Assembly: GCF_901000735.1 (NCBI RefSeq)
Contig: NC_081543.1
Span: forward strand, 16,953,574 to 17,017,573
Direction of reading: 5' to 3'
Length of the DNA: 64,000 nt
DNA from: Corylus avellana
Taxonomy: Eukaryota > Streptophyta > Magnoliopsida > Fagales > Betulaceae
In this document: positions 10,378 through 25,800 of the stretch, piece by piece
Numbering within the stretch: the stretch's first letter is position 1
How the letters are laid out: every line of letters starts with the position of its first letter
Program-made: the position numbers and the translations under genes
The notes under the pieces: generated by a model
What the model was told of the DNA's origin: nothing
The model's database searches: none
The model's input: the letters and a program-made list of their open reading frames with translations, nothing else

Positions 10378-11621
10378 TTTAAGATTGTTTCTCTTAGCTT
10401 CTTAGTTTTTATATTTTTATTTAATTCCTTTTTTATCACTATTTTTTTTGGTATTCTAATTTTATTTGAGGCTATTTTCATCCTTAAAAAGATTTAACGT
10501 CTAAAAATTTTTTAAGAAAAAAGGGCCAAAAAATTTAGTTGGTAGGGGCAACAAGCCAAAAAAAAAAAAAAATCACCTTATAAAGTTTTTTTTTTTTACC
10601 TTGAAATTTTTTGTTTGCCTTATGAATTGGGGGGGTGAGGGTGGCCATGGCCTAAAAAAACAAAAAAAAAGTAAAATTTAAGGGATTGTATATACCTAAA
10701 ACAAGATCATCCAACCTATTCATTCCTCCTTTTTTTCTTTTCTTCTTTTTTTCTTTTTTTTTTTTTTTTAAAAAAAACGCATTATGAATTTAAGGGATTG
10801 TATATGCCAAAAACAAGATCTTTCCCCTCACACTTTCCATTCTGTCATCTCACAACAGAGTTAGTGATGGATACAAATTCAATTTACTAGCCGAATTGCT
10901 AGTAATGCAAACAACAAATATGATAAAGCCCTTATAGAGTCCATTTGTTTGAGCAAGTGGAAAGGTTGTCTAAACAACAAAATTACTATTTAGGGACAAG
11001 TGAGCCCCATAGCATATCTCATATTTACTGTTTAAATTGCTTACAATCTGAATAACAATATTACTATAGGTCACTATTCATTGGTGCTCTCTTTTTGAAA
11101 GAATATTTTTTATTGAAAATGTGAAAAATAGGTCTTGAAAAATGTCACATCACGATCCGTTTCAAAGAAAAAGCAAATGATTTGCCCTTTGCCAATGCTC
11201 ACTCAGAATAAGTACGTTTAAAATTAGACAGGGCTTGCTTGTTCCAGCCAACTTAAAAATAAAGAAAAAGTAGGAAAAAATGATACTTGATATATATATT
11301 TGTTTTTGCAGATATAAATGAATGGATGATCCCCTGTTACAATCACTAAAGGTTTTTACATTATAGACACCGCCGTTGTCAATATACTGATCTACGCATA
11401 TGCATAATGGACACCAAAGAATAACAGAAAAAGCAAAAAGAAAGAAAAAAAAAAAAAAAAAGATACATAAGAATGGTAATGAAGGCACAAGAATGGTTGC
11501 TCTAAACTGAGCAGAAGGATATTTTGCTGCACAAGCAAAACTAATGACTTCTTATTATCCTGCAAATTTTAAAGCAACAGATGCATAGATAGTTAATATT
11601 CATGAATGCAATGTCTGGGAT
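9546..11621. other. Intergenic, low-complexity and repeat debris; 3' flank of the SH2 gene
   Basis: No gene supported. There is a T tract near 10344-10373 preceded by ggtggccga words (10226-10340) typical of dispersed plant repeats. A ~35-bp direct repeat (aatttaagggattgtatat) occurs at ~10676 and ~10787. A-rich tracts occur near 10560 and 11445. The segment just left of 11622 is the expected 3' UTR and flank of the minus-strand SH2 gene. Confidence 0.4.
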
Positions 11622-14600
11622 TCAATCTGTAGAGAGAAGATTAATAAATGGAGGTGGAAGAATATCTTGCCTTCCTAATCGAGAGAGCTCAGGTTCTGCC
11701 AGTAGCATATCTTGCAGTGGTTTCACATTAGTTTCTCTTTCACTGGAACCACAAAAACAAAGAGCAACATGAATTCTATTTTGTCAATTTCAAGCAGGTT
11801 TTTCTATATTCATATTTTCTACTTTAGGCAACAAGATATATTCCAAATAAAAATGATAAATGAAGATGCTCCATTTGGTGGAGGCGGAAAAGAAAAGACT
11901 AGATAGATAATATAAGAGTGGTGGTGCATGTATGCTGCACATTGTACATGCCATCATCAGATACTGATATACAGGCTTTTTTTTTTCTTTTTTCATTTTT
12001 TTTTTTTGTATTGGTAAGTTATGCACCCGATGGGACTTAAATCTACGTCCTCACCCTCCACCTTGTACAAAGGGAGGAAGTACCATTTGAGCTAAAGCTC
12101 ATTGGCCACAGGCTAAATTAGCATATCAAAAGCATATATATCATATAGAGTTGATTGGTCAATCACAACATTAAACTTCACCAAGAAGCTGTTTCGGCTG
12201 TGCTTAACCAAGCTGTATTCCACTGTTCCATTCTAAGATCTTATCTCCGAACTACATTATCATCTGAAGAACTGCAAACATGAAAAACATTTTCCTGCTA
12301 AATATGGAAGTCGCCTATCCTTGGCCAGAAATGGGGTTATGCTATAATATAATTGCATTTTTTCCACCTAATCATCAGTTACAGAGGCCTTTAGACTATT
12401 CTGCTTTTAACTCCTAGTTTTGCACTTTGCCCTCGATTGTGTTTTATTCAAGTTAGTATATGTTCAACAGTTTTCTTGTAAATACAGGCATATAATTTAA
12501 AGTAGAAGGAAAAGTGAAAATTAACTAGATACCAATAAATTGGTTCAAGGGACAGCAGCCTGTGGTGAAGAGTGCAATCACTGCCAACATAAGTCACAAT
12601 TAAGCTGCCAGCATCAGGGTGAGGCCAGCTCCTAGAAGTAGGAAACCGGAGTATAAACGTGCCAGGCTCTTGGACGCCCCTTGGACCTTGAAGTGAAAAT
12701 TCTGCTTCTTCTTTTGTTATGAATCCCTCAATCCATTTAGGAGACGTAGAACTCCACATTGCATTAATCCAGTCTCTTGATAATGTGAAAGCTACAGGGA
12801 ATAACCAACACCACATCTTCTCAAACTTCTCTTGGGAAAGATACTCTCGACATCCAGCGATTCTCCTCAGAAGCTCAAAGTCCTAAAGTAAAATAGAAAT
12901 CAGCAAAACAATGGAGGCTAGTATCTTCATCTTATAAATGTCCATTTACAAGCAATCAAGGATTTAATTTAGTAAACCAAAGCTATTTCTGAAGTATGGC
13001 AATTGAAATTCACAAATAATAGAATGAAAAGAAAAATGATATAGACAATGTTCTGACTCGCATTATTGAGTTCCTATGGGGGCAAGTGCATGAATTCTGA
13101 AAATCTGAATGCATCACATCCTACAATAAGAATAGACTACAAAGCATCTTCAATGCTTAAACTACAGAGGTAGGACACTGCAAGTGCATGTAGAAACTAC
13201 AACATGATTATCACTTTCTCCAATTTTTTAGCAATTGGAACTGCTCACTAAGATTCAATTTGTTAGTTACCATTGTTAGGCACTTCTGACATGGTCATGA
13301 TTAGTAGGACGTATTTGTGTTATTATTCTTTTATCCCAATCTAATAATAAGGTTGATAGACATGTCTATACGCAGCTTTTATAAGTTCCATTGAGCACCA
13401 AACGAAGTAATGGAATTCAACATATTACATGAGTACAAAAATGACGCCCATAAGGACATGCATGGCAATAGATTCAAGCTTCATCATTCATGATGTTGCT
13501 TCCTTCACTGAAAAATGATGAGCAAAGGCTACTTGCGACAAACTGGAACCAGGTTGCTTAATAGTCACAGGATCTTGAGGTATGTTTAATTTAGATGAGC
13601 TTGCAAACTCAAATATCATAGAGTTTTCTAGTCATAAACCAATCCATCTAAGATTAGCACATGAACTGCCAAAGCCTGCCTATATCTGTCTTCACAAAAA
13701 ACTGAACATTGTATATCTCAAAATATTAAGTAAATAAATTCACCAATCCTTTCAGTTTAAGCTTTTGGAATAAGAGATGATGTAACATGATATCAGAGCA
13801 GTCTTGAATTCGAACCCTAACTTTTTAATTTGCCTCCTATTTCTATTAAATATTCATATATTAGGTCTCATTAAGGGAGAGTTTGGGCTACGTGGGCATG
13901 TTGGAATATTAATTAAAGAGTTAAATTCACTCGTTCCTATTAACATAAGCTTTCAGAATAAGTACTTATTTAACAATGTATACATGTAGAGGCGTTCCTT
14001 AAGCTTATTTTCAGGGAGAAACTAAATTAGACATGGGAGCTTTTTCTGAGAAATTTATCAAAGCATCACTTGCATGAGATAGTGCATATGACACATAATT
14101 CATTCTTCCAAAGCAAAAAGCTTTTTACAAATGACAATTTAAATAGAATTGATTGGCTGAGAAATCGTATGTCTTTCCAAAGAAATGTCCCCCAGATATC
14201 GATTTTGCTCAAGAAAAGGGAAACTGAAATTTCATATATCTTAACCAGGATGGTTGTGTGAGGATACAAAAGGAATTAAAAGTAAAGACCACAGAGAAAC
14301 TTATCAATAAGATCTCTGAAGAAGAAAATAAATATCACAGAATAAACCATAATATTATCATTGTAATTCTATCCTAGAGCCAGCATGTAATTAAAAGCAT
14401 ATACAGCAACATTTTCTTTCCATATTAAGTGTTGTATGCTCTCCTATTTAAGCCCATGTAAACCGTATGAAATCATCATCGAATGCGAGTATTTCTTCTC
14501 TCTCTTTCTTCCTTTCTTTTCTACTTATAAAACGGAATGGACAGCAAATAGAAAATGATCAGGATTTCAAATCTTAGAGACTAACAGATACATGAAGGAT

Positions 14601-17600
14601 GCAGACCATATTGCTTACAAGTTATATCAAACAGAGACAACAGAAGAAGCAAAGAAAGCAGTTGCATTGACACCATCTGACAAAATAGCAAAAGCTGATT
14701 TGTTTTTCTTTTCCTCTTCTTTTTTTTTCCCCTCTGGGACACAACATCCTAACAACTAAATCTTTTCAGAAAAAAAAAAAAAAAGAAAAAAAAAAAAGGT
14801 CCCAATTCATTCTCATCTGTATGCAACACTTGTAAGTGTAAATCCATTTTATATAATAATAAACACACACACACACATATATACATATACATACATGTAA
14901 CATATCTTGTAAACTCATAATGCACATCTTTAGAAATGAAAGGTAATATTAAATATAGGAAAAGATGATATCTGCCTCGTCAATATCACCATAATGTCTC
15001 AAACACTTAGATGTTTCAACAAGTAATCAAATAAATTGCTAGCTACCAATGTTTAATAGTTAAAAAATCATGACAATACATTGTGAGGAGAGGGGGTGGA
15101 AGAAGAGACCTGTTGTGTTAGAGATCTAGAACTGCAACAAGCAACCTTCATAAAGTGCTCTTCAATCTCAAAAACCACGTCCTCCCAACGAATTTTATGG
15201 TTGTTTTGTGAAATCGAATTCCAAGCTTTTGTTCCTTCCTCTATCAATCTCTTGGCAATACTTATTTGGTGCCTACGAAATTATTATAAAGGAGAAGAGG
15301 TAAAGGGATGGCGGTGACCATTTGGTTGATCCAATAATAATCCCTTGATAGGGAAGAAATCTGCCCTATTAGAAATGAAGACATAGGAAAGGGAGCAAAG
15401 AACAATAAGAAAGTATATATGTATCCTAGGGCCAATTTGGACTTTGGCATAAGCGAGCTTCCTTGAGTGGATATAATTCATAGTTTCGAGCTCTCGATGT
15501 AAATTATTTGCATTATAGTCGTGCATGATCTTTCTTTCAATCCAGCAGATACATATTATGTATGGTAAATGGGAGTAATTCTAGAAGTTCCTCTCGTGTC
15601 ACTCTAAAAATGAGGTGACTTTTAAAATCACCAATTGATCAAAATCTAATAATGATCAATCACAAGTCCAATAGTGATTTTATGAGTCACATCATTCTTG
15701 AAGAGACATAAGAGGAACTTATAGCATTACTCGGTAAAATGTGAACATAACACTGTCATTGTGATTTGAAACTTAAATAGGAAAACCTTGAGGCAAAACC
15801 ATTGAGGTATTAGTCAAACTTATAGAGCATTTCTCAATGAAGATGGCAGCAAGATATTTTTGTCACTACAAACATCAATGGCAAATCATCATGCTAAATG
15901 GGATATTATGATATGGCTACTTAAACTCCAATTTGGCTACAGCCACTAATTAAGCATTGCTTTTTCTAGATTACCTACCGGTGGTGTGAACATCCCGAAT
16001 AGAGAGACACCTGATGCGCGAATTCTGAAAGTTCATTGTCAGAAGCAGACAAAGCAATCTCCTTGAGCATAAAAGACCTCTCATTTAAGCCTGAGAGGGA
16101 GTATTTGAAAATGGTCATGTCTGATATTGGACTTCTTCTACTTGACATACTCTTAAAAGATGAATCTCCTTCTCCAGTACTCTCTGAATCAGATGGCGAG
16201 TCATCTACTTCTTCGAGTTTTTCATGTCTTCCCTCCAAACTTGTCCCAACCTCATTCTCAACCTAATTAAGAGTATTATTCAAATGAGGCTAGATTTTAC
16301 AACATATATAAAGTCCCATCTATCTTACAGAAACTTTAAGGTCATCATCCCAGAATATGTTTCCAAGGGTATGTGCAGCATATAAGAATCGAAAAAGACC
16401 ATAGGATCCAGCACTTGCTAAAAGAGACAAAAATAAATCATAACCCAAAAGAAATTAAAAGAAAAATATGAGTATACTTTGTTAACTACAGAATTCAAGG
16501 CATTAATCAGGAAGATCCACAGTTCCAAAATTGCAACCTGGATTGCAAGAAGAGGTACTGTAATATGCGGTAAAATAGGTTTAAGCTAATGATACATACA
16601 TAGACAGGGGAAAAGGTCAGAATTCCCTGAAAATGACTGGCTATGATTATTTACTACTTACATAGACTTGGGCACACCGGTCTGGTTTGTATCTAATCAG
16701 ATTCCTCTTTTTTTCCTTTCCCCCTTTTTTTCTTTTTGGCTTAACTATCCAATCATCTCAAGAGTATTTGATACATATCTCATATCCAAAACTTTGGCAT
16801 GCCATTTCTTGCATGAGTAAGTTCCATACAACAAGTGTCCCATCTATTTGGAATAATTTTAAAAACCATTTTCGCTTCTCAAACACTGAAACTCTTCTCA
16901 AATATCAGTTATCCAAACAAATTTCCAAATGTAGCCTCCAACACTAACACAATTTTCAAAACAATCCACAAAACTCTTTTAAAAAACAAAAGACTTCTCA
17001 AAAAATAACTAAACACAGACTAATTTTTCCAAGCGTGGATGTTGCTTGTTACATATAAAAAAAAATATATATAATTAAAAAATAAAAAAAGTAGCAGATG
17101 GTTTGGTGGCGGCCTGCCCAGTGGTACGTGGCCACTGATTTGTCTTGCAGTCCTGTAGTAGCCGCCAAATCACCACCACAGTGCTTACTGCCAAGCGGCC
17201 ACCACCCGTGGAGACTAGCTCTAGTAGCTCTTTTTTCACATTTTGTTTCTTTTATTTTTTTGGAACACTTCTCAAATCTTTACCAAACAAATTCTCTTCT
17301 GTGGACTTTATATATAACACTTTTTCAAATGTGGCCCCTACCAAAACAATTCTCAATTTTCACTTTTTTCAAAACCCAAAACAATTCTCAAAATTTTACC
17401 AAACTAACCTAACCACTTTTGCATACCACATACCATTTTTAGTTCAATTGGCATTTGATGCTCTATCAGTGGGTGTTCTGGATAAAAGAAAAATAGCTGA
17501 AAAAAGAAAAAACCAGTAATACCTGATTAGCTGTCCAAGCATGAGAGTTGCATTCCTCATCAGGTCGCTCCAAGGTAGGGCCAATCTTAAAGGCTGCAGA

Positions 17601-19811
17601 TATTTTATCATGTCCTGATCTAACCCGCTTTGATAATGGACAGGGTTTTGCTTCATGTACAGAGTTGTGCTGAATTTCTAACGACCCCTCATCCATTCCA
17701 GATGATTGAGATAAATTAAGAGGATGGATGGCAGAAGTTGATCTTTTCCATGTCAAAGAGGATACCCGAGTATTACGGCCCCGTGATATACAACGAATTG
17801 GAGGGGAGAATACCTCAAAGAATGGATAACTTTCCCTTTTAATCATGTGAAATCTGATACGGAAAAGCCTATTATCACACTTTGACGAAAGCTGAAATTA
17901 AAAAGAAAGAGAAGTCATTGACAAATTCCAGTGGTACACAACCAACTGGCCTGCACATAAACCTAAGACAAAATTTGACCTCTGAGCAAAAGAAAAATTG
18001 GAATGCTATTTCTATTTGTGCTACGCAAGATAGGGGGACCTTTCCAGTCATAACACACTTAAAGACGCTAATTCAGGGAAAGACCACTTGCTTTCCTGAT
18101 AGACAAAATAATTCTCGAATAATAGATATCAGTACTTTTTAAGGACAACCTTATGCAGGATCTTGCATGGGCACCACATGCAAATGTGTGACTTTATCTC
18201 TTTACAATTAGATACTATTTAAACCAGTTACGTGGGGACCATGCATAAGCAGACAATGACTAAAAGCAAGGTCAGCAGTAGAAACCCACTAGGTCCGCTA
18301 CTTTGCCTTTAGTGTTATGGTGATTTTGCCTTCATAAGCACAGCAATATATCCAATAAAAAGGAAACCTAAGATCCTACCAACAAGATGGTCTTAACAAA
18401 AACTAAATTATGAGATTTACCAGTCAAGTCACACAATTAAGATCAAATCAAAGATTTACACTAAAATAGGCAATTAACATGAGAAACATGAGAAACATTT
18501 TAGAATCCTAAACAAAATTGATGTCACAATGCAAAGCAGACCTGAACCCACAACTCTTTTTGTGTCAAAATATTACTAAAAAGGAAACAAGATAAAGACC
18601 ATGAGTCACAATCACCCAAACACAAGCACATCCATTTTCATCCTCTCCTCTCTCTCAGTGGTAAAGAGCATTCCTAAAATTTATATATGGTAGGATGGAA
18701 AAATGAAATATAAACATTAAAGTGCCTTAATGAAAACAATTTTCTACATGTAGGAAATCCATTTTACCTTATATAAATTGTGTCTTGCGATGACTTAGTA
18801 ACTTTCATAAGTACAAGTTCTAGAACAGCATGTGAACAGATGGGTAATTATCCGGGAACTGCCCACAAGCAAATGTAAAACTTGTAGAGTTATAAACGAT
18901 CGTATCATCATTACCTAAACTTTGTACTCTCACAGATCCCCTTGTCCTGCCCTATATAGTGGGCACATTTTAAGTGACGTTACCACAACTTTTCCTCACT
19001 TGAGAAAAAAGATTCCATAAGATAGGCCCATGCAATGTTCAAAAGGAAGACTAGCCAACTGCATCATGTGACAAGTTGCACCATAAGATGGGCCCATTGA
19101 ATATGCCTACCTTGAAGATCAATTCTAATTGATCAACTCTAACATCCAAAACCTTATGAAACATTGTATTGCTTGTGGCCCATCGCAAATGTCATGACTT
19201 GAATATACAAGCAAGTTGCTTATAAATCTTCCTACCAAATCTAGGGAGAGAATTCCATATATGTTCACATAGGAGGTGTCAAAAGTAACATTTTACACAT
19301 AATATTAGCACCTGAGATATCTTGAGCTTAAAGGATGCACGCCCCTGCAACAGTTTACTTGGTCTTTGACAAGAAGCATATTCAATTCCATCATAGCTAG
19401 CTAAAAGAGGAGCTTCTCCATCAGTAGTCTTTTCCACAAGTGCCCAATTGTCAGCATACAAAAGTGAAGCAACAACCTGTCAAAACAAGCAATGTGTAAA
19501 TATAAGAACTAAAATTATTGCCAAAACCAACAAGTAAACAGTATGGTGAATTGTATAATATGAAAATCCAGATAGATAAACCTCAATATCCTTCTTTACA
19601 GTCTGACCCAAGGCATCTAATAAAACAACATCCAAAGAAAAGTTCCGGCGACAAGATGCCTGTGAACGGAGGCAATAATACACATTAGAAGAAATCTGAG
19701 TAGAAAAAGTGGACAATTATATGAGAATGGACGATAATTTGTACAGCATTGTGCTGAAAAGGCATTTAACATGAGACAGAATGCTTAGTAAGAAAGGAAA
19801 TATATAGAACC

Positions 19812-19852
<41 letters not shown>

Positions 19853-22800
19853 ATTTATTTGATGGTACAAATTATCAAAAAAAGAAAATTTATTTGATGG
19901 TACAAGAAAGTATAGCAGCAGCTTCCCTATAACTTCTTCCCTTCCCTAAATATAGGAAAAATCTAAAACAAAAAACCCACGGAAAGTCACATTCAGCAGC
20001 TTCCCTATTGCTTCCCTGAATATTAGGAATGCTATAATGCTATTAAAAAAACCACAAAATGTCACATGCAGCAACTTCCCTATTGCTTCCTTAAATATTG
20101 GAAATGCTAAAGTGCTACCCAATACAGTGGGCCTATACCTTCTCTATCCATTATTTTAACACAAAATATTTCTCCCATCTGTCGTCTCTTCTCTTTTTGC
20201 CTTTCATTGGAGATTGTGTTGGACTTTTGTAAAAAATGTAAGGGTAGGTAAGGAACTTGTATTTTGTAAAGAAATAATATTTTAATGGTATAGAGAATGA
20301 TAAAGAAAGCTATTGTGGAGTGTATTTGGAAAAGAAAACAAAAAGTAGTTTTGTTCCCTAAATTTACGGAAAATCAAAAGGAAGTTGTTAGCACTCTTAA
20401 ATAATACAAAGCCATAACACAAACTACTTCGGATCTGAATGCCATATAGATCAAAAGTATTGGGGGGAGGGGGGAATTGATTCACAATTTCAACATGCAT
20501 AAGAATCACTCTAGTATATTACAACCTTAGACAATGAGACATCCTACACTCAGCGTATACATGTATCTTCTCTTTTGTTATGCTTAAAAAGAAAATTTGA
20601 AGTTGACAGGGAAATCTTAATTCGAGAACTTAGTCCTCAAACTAATCATCAAGAATGTTTAAACTACGCATAAAAGACATAGAAGCTACAGAACAAGATC
20701 TAACATTAATAACTTAGACTACTATATGGCAAAGGTGATAAGGCACTAAGCCCTGATGGTTTTTCTATGGCTTTTTTCCAGACTTGTTAGGAGGTTATTA
20801 AAGAGGATTTCATGAATGTTTTCCAAGAGTTTCATATTCGTGGGAAGTTTGAAAAGAACATCAAAGCAACTTTTATTCCCCCCATCCCTAAGAAAGCTAG
20901 GGCTATGAATATTAAGGACTTCCGCCCCATTAGTCTTGTGGGTGGGGTTTATAAAATCAACTCTAAAGTCCTAGTAAACAGGCAGAAAACAGTTTTGGAG
21001 AAGATTATTTTCAGGTCTCAAAATACATTCATCAGGGGGAGACAAATCTTAGATTCAGTTTTGGTAGCCAATGAATGTCTTCATAGCGGAATTAGATCAG
21101 GTGAACCTGGTGTGCTCTATAAGTTGGACCTAGAGAAGACCTACAATCATGTTAACGAAGGTTTGCTACTGTATTTGTTGACAAGATGTGGCATTGGGGA
21201 GAAATGGAGGTTGGATAGCTCACTGTATTTCTATGGTGTGTTTCTCCATTCTGATTAATGGATCTTCATCTTGTTTCTTTAATAACTCATGTTGGTTGGG
21301 ACAGTGGGATCCTTTATCACATATGCTGTTTGTAGTTGTCATGGAAGCTTTGAGTATAATGTTGTCCGCCATAACGGATAGGGGACTCTAATTAGGTTTT
21401 TCAGTGGGATCGAAGAATAATGATGAGCTACTAGTGTCTCATCTCTTGTTTGAAAATGATATTTTGATCTTTCATGAGGCAAATCTAGATCATTTCAATC
21501 ATTTACGCTGCCTCTTCTAATGTTTTGAAGTTGTCTCAAGGTTGAGAATTCAAATAAAAAAAAAATGTAGTCAATTATTACTGTGTAGCGTGAGCTAACT
21601 TCAAAAGTCACTTAGATAAAGATAATCTAGTCTATCTTGATTCAAGCAAGAAAATGGATGCACTAACACGCAACAACTTTCATGCTAGTGTGCTCGGCCT
21701 TTGCTGCTTGGGGTAAAATTATATCATGTCTTTATCTAAATCAGAATTAGTTCTTGTTGGCACTATGGATGATATTAGAAGGTTAACTCGTATCCTTAGT
21801 TGTAGGGATTCCTCTTTGCATTTAAGGTATTTGGGTCTTCCTTTGGGGGCTTAGTACAAGGGTAAATTAATATGGGATGACATTGTTGAAAAAATAGAAT
21901 GTCATTTGGCTGGTTAGAAGAGGCTTTATGTGTCTGAGGGTGGTAGGTTGACATTGATTAAAAGCACTCTTTCCAATTTGCCAAGGGATTTTTTGGTGGA
22001 GTTGGTGACAAGTTCAAATTCTATCTACTTAGTTAGTCTAAGATTTGTTCTCCGATTTGCTCAGAGGTGGTTTGGGGCTTAGAAATATTTTTTTTATATA
22101 GGTAATCAAAGGAATATCATAAAAATTGTAAAGCACCCCTAAGCATACAGGAAGTATACAAAAAGGACACCAAAACAGAAAAAAGTAACAAAAGCAAAGA
22201 AAAACCTGCAAACCCCAACAACAGAAACCCAAAGCCCACAAAAACTCAGGACTCCATTAGAGCACAACAAGAGCCCTCTTGCAGATATATGTTATTCTTT
22301 TCAATAGATGTAAGTCAGAGATTTCCTTTTATACACGGACTACAAGAACATCAACATAAGTAATGGACCTAGTTATCGATTGTCATATGATTAAAATGGC
22401 TAACATATTGAAGCTACAACATTTAACAAATCAATTTGAAAAATATCACGACAACATACATAGAAGTTGATGTAGGGATAAATATTAGACGCATCTCAAA
22501 AGATACACACAAGTGCATATACCATAAAAAATCATGTGAAAGGAAAACGTAAGGAATTACTCCAAATATGCTTCCATTTCCAACAAAAAAGTTGATGCAT
22601 ACAACAGGACAACCAAGAAACACGCCACATAAAGAATCTCTCTGACCTTGCCACCAATAATACTCCAAACACCATCGCTGCCTACTTCAATTTCAGAGGC
22701 AGATGAATTATCAATAGATAATTTTAGAGGTGCATCCTGGCATCAGACATTGTATTTGTCAAGTGAAAGAGAACATAAAAAATTTTGAGGATTCAAGAAC

Positions 22801-25800
22801 TAAAACCGCATTGTACCTTTTCATGGTGATTCTTAATAGATAAAGTTGGAGGCAAAACTTCCACATTGTGGACATAACCCTGCAGACTGTCACCATCTAC
22901 ACCATTATGGGCCAAATTTATTTTCCTTAAACTACTTGAAGTCAAATCTTTGTCAAATGAGGAACACAAACGCTTCTCTTCCACAATCTCTCCATCAATA
23001 TGAAGCTGAACAAAATCTGTAGAAACCTGAAATGAACACATCAATAATAAGCACCTCATTAACTCCGAAAAGAACACAGAATATCACATTCACTAATACT
23101 AGAGCAGTACACCTGAACTGCTTCATAGTGTACTCTACACACAGGGTATTGACTCAGTAACAGCTTTAGGCCAAATATGTGATATTTTTGTGAGGCTTCA
23201 ATAACCAAAAAACATACCCTCTTAATGCTTTTGTTATTCCACATTATACAGGTCTATCTTTTCTTTTATGACCATTGAGAGGCCTGTTCATATATATATA
23301 TATCTTCTTCTTCTTCTTTTGGGAATATAAAATTTCCAAAAAAAACTTGAAATTTAAAAATTTAAAATTTAAAAACTTGAAAAAAAAATTTGCAGCTCTA
23401 AAACATAACAACAATAATCCAGTATATCGAGCTTATCCACATAAAATCTTATTCCCAATTTCTAAATCACGTATTCTTCTCATTTCCGTTCACTTTTGTC
23501 TAAAACAGTGACTCATGAAAATTTCCAGGAACCATTGCTCTCAAGTATTATGCATCACAGATGAAAATTCATAAACTCCAACATGAAGAGACAACCTTAA
23601 GATGTAAATAAGAGAATAATACTAGTTCTAAAAGTTATCAGACACAGGTAAAAGAGAACAATACATGTCAAAGAAAGAAAATAAGCACAGAAATTAAGAG
23701 CATGGATGAAGTAACACCAATACAGTTCAGCTCCCCTTATCCCTAACAATAGATAATCATTTAGAAAAAACTATTGAGCAGATCATCTCACAATGTTAGA
23801 TAAACCCGCACCAAAAAACCAAAACAACAACAAAAAATTGACAAAGGGGAATCTCTAACTATTCAATATCACAAACCTCACATCCAACATGAATCCATTT
23901 TTCAAAAGGAGACTCAATCTTCTTGGATGCATGTGGAACTTTGGTCCAGGAAGTGGAATTTGCAGGATCAGGAGCTTCTTTGTGTAAGAGAAGCAACGGC
24001 AGAAGCATCATTCTCTTTTTTTCATCTAGAATGAGAAAAGGAGTACCGCCAATGCTAGCTGAGTGCACCTGCATGCTCAAGTGAACATTAGCCACCAATT
24101 TATTGTCAGAGTTTAAAAACATAAATAATTAAAATAGAATCTACATGAATAACAATAATTGGGCATTAAAAATGTACTGTCATAGGTGAATGACAACAAC
24201 CAGAAATCTTAACCCTTAGAGACGAAAACATCTTACAACGTTGGAAATATAGATCAATTATTTAATTTTGCAGACTCACATAGTTCGTAGAGAACTCTTA
24301 GACTTGATCCTCACTAATATATTCCATTCCTTATAAAAGTGATAGGGTTATTTGACTGCATAATATATGGTTTAAGCTGGTGGATTTGGGGAATTTTTGT
24401 AGTTCTATATAGTGATAATCATATAAAACCATAAGAAAAAGTCTTTACCACAGTGATTTGCTTGTTGTCCAATTACAGAAAAACATCCAAATCTTAAAAA
24501 TACGCAGAATGGTGAACCTATGCTCTTCAATTAAGTGCATTTAGAGGAACTAAAGAACACTTTCAAGTGCTTACAAAATACTAATACCTCAATATAGAAT
24601 AAAATACAGTACTAGCAAAAACAGAATGTGCACAAATTTTCCCACATTGGCAAATCAAAAGAACAAGAAAGAGGATATGAGAATTGAAAAGACATATAGA
24701 AGTCTTCATATGGGCATAAAAAATGTGAATCCACTCAATTGTCAATTTTGATTCATTAATGGGACCAATGCAGCACAGAAACTGACAGGCAAGAAGCATA
24801 GGCACGTGAGTTGGAAAGAAGCAGCAATGAGTCAGACCTGCTCTAGCACTTAAATTATAAATGAACTCACAATTCTAGACACAACTAAATTCAACAAATA
24901 GACAGGCATCTAAGAATCAGGTAAATGTTGCTTGTCAATTCATGATTTTTTTTAAAGAAAAAAGATGGATAATATAGATGTAGAAAGTTGAGGGCAGAAC
25001 AGAATTGACCCTTTTGTTTGATCTAAAGTGGGAAGGAAAGGGAAAAAGGAAAGGTATTTCCCTCATTCAGTTAGATGGAAATGGAAAGAGAGATGCAGTC
25101 CCTTTCCTTCACACACCAAATCCTTTCCACCTGAAAGAAATGGTTGTGAGAGAGAATATAGTTTACATATTTTATTCTACATCTGGTCCAACCATTTGAT
25201 TTCTCTTCTCTCCTTCATTCCAAGGTCAACCAAAGACATGGAGAGAAAGCATTTTTCCAATCCATCCCTCCACTCCCTCTTCCTTCTCTCCCCATCCTTT
25301 CCTCCCTCCAAATCAAATATAGCGTAACTTGGAAGAACTGAAAACCGGCTATCATCACTTGGTTAAAAGTGGAGGATGTACAGGAGGCATAGAGGATTAT
25401 ATATGACAATATATAATAATAATGCAACACAACTAATAGATAAAACGTGGAGGATGTACAAGAGGCATAGAGCATTATATATGACAATATATATTATAAT
25501 GAAATACAACTAATACATAAAACATGAGGGATAAATCAACGACATCAAATATTTGTGAATGACTGAACAATTAGACAAAACTGATTATGATGAAAATGAA
25601 ACATGCACCTTTTTGTACTGAGGAGAATAGAGCATTAGTTTCAGTGATGAGCTTTGGGTGAAATCAGGCCCACAAAAGTAAATAATTGGACATATTGACA
25701 TATTCAAAACTGAAGATTTTGATACATAAACATGAAAGAAAAACAGGGGGAAATCTGGAACCTAATCAAAACTGGAATTTCACGATATTTTCTGAATAGA

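Noticed and set aside
15975..16266. Plus-strand frame opposite exon 10 (LSIKDLSFKPEREYLKMV)
   Set aside because: Shadow of the minus-strand coding exon, which has proper splice sites and continues in phase.
19814..19850. Origin or regulatory AT tract
   Set aside because: A plain TA microsatellite inside an intron.
22038..22241. Minus-strand frame rich in Cys/Phe as a membrane peptide
   Set aside because: It is the translated tail of an L1 insertion.
20727..22262. Twin-priming (5'-inverted) L1 insertion
   Set aside because: The poly(A) end of the minus-strand piece lies at the internal junction, not at the outer end, and no flanking target duplication was found.
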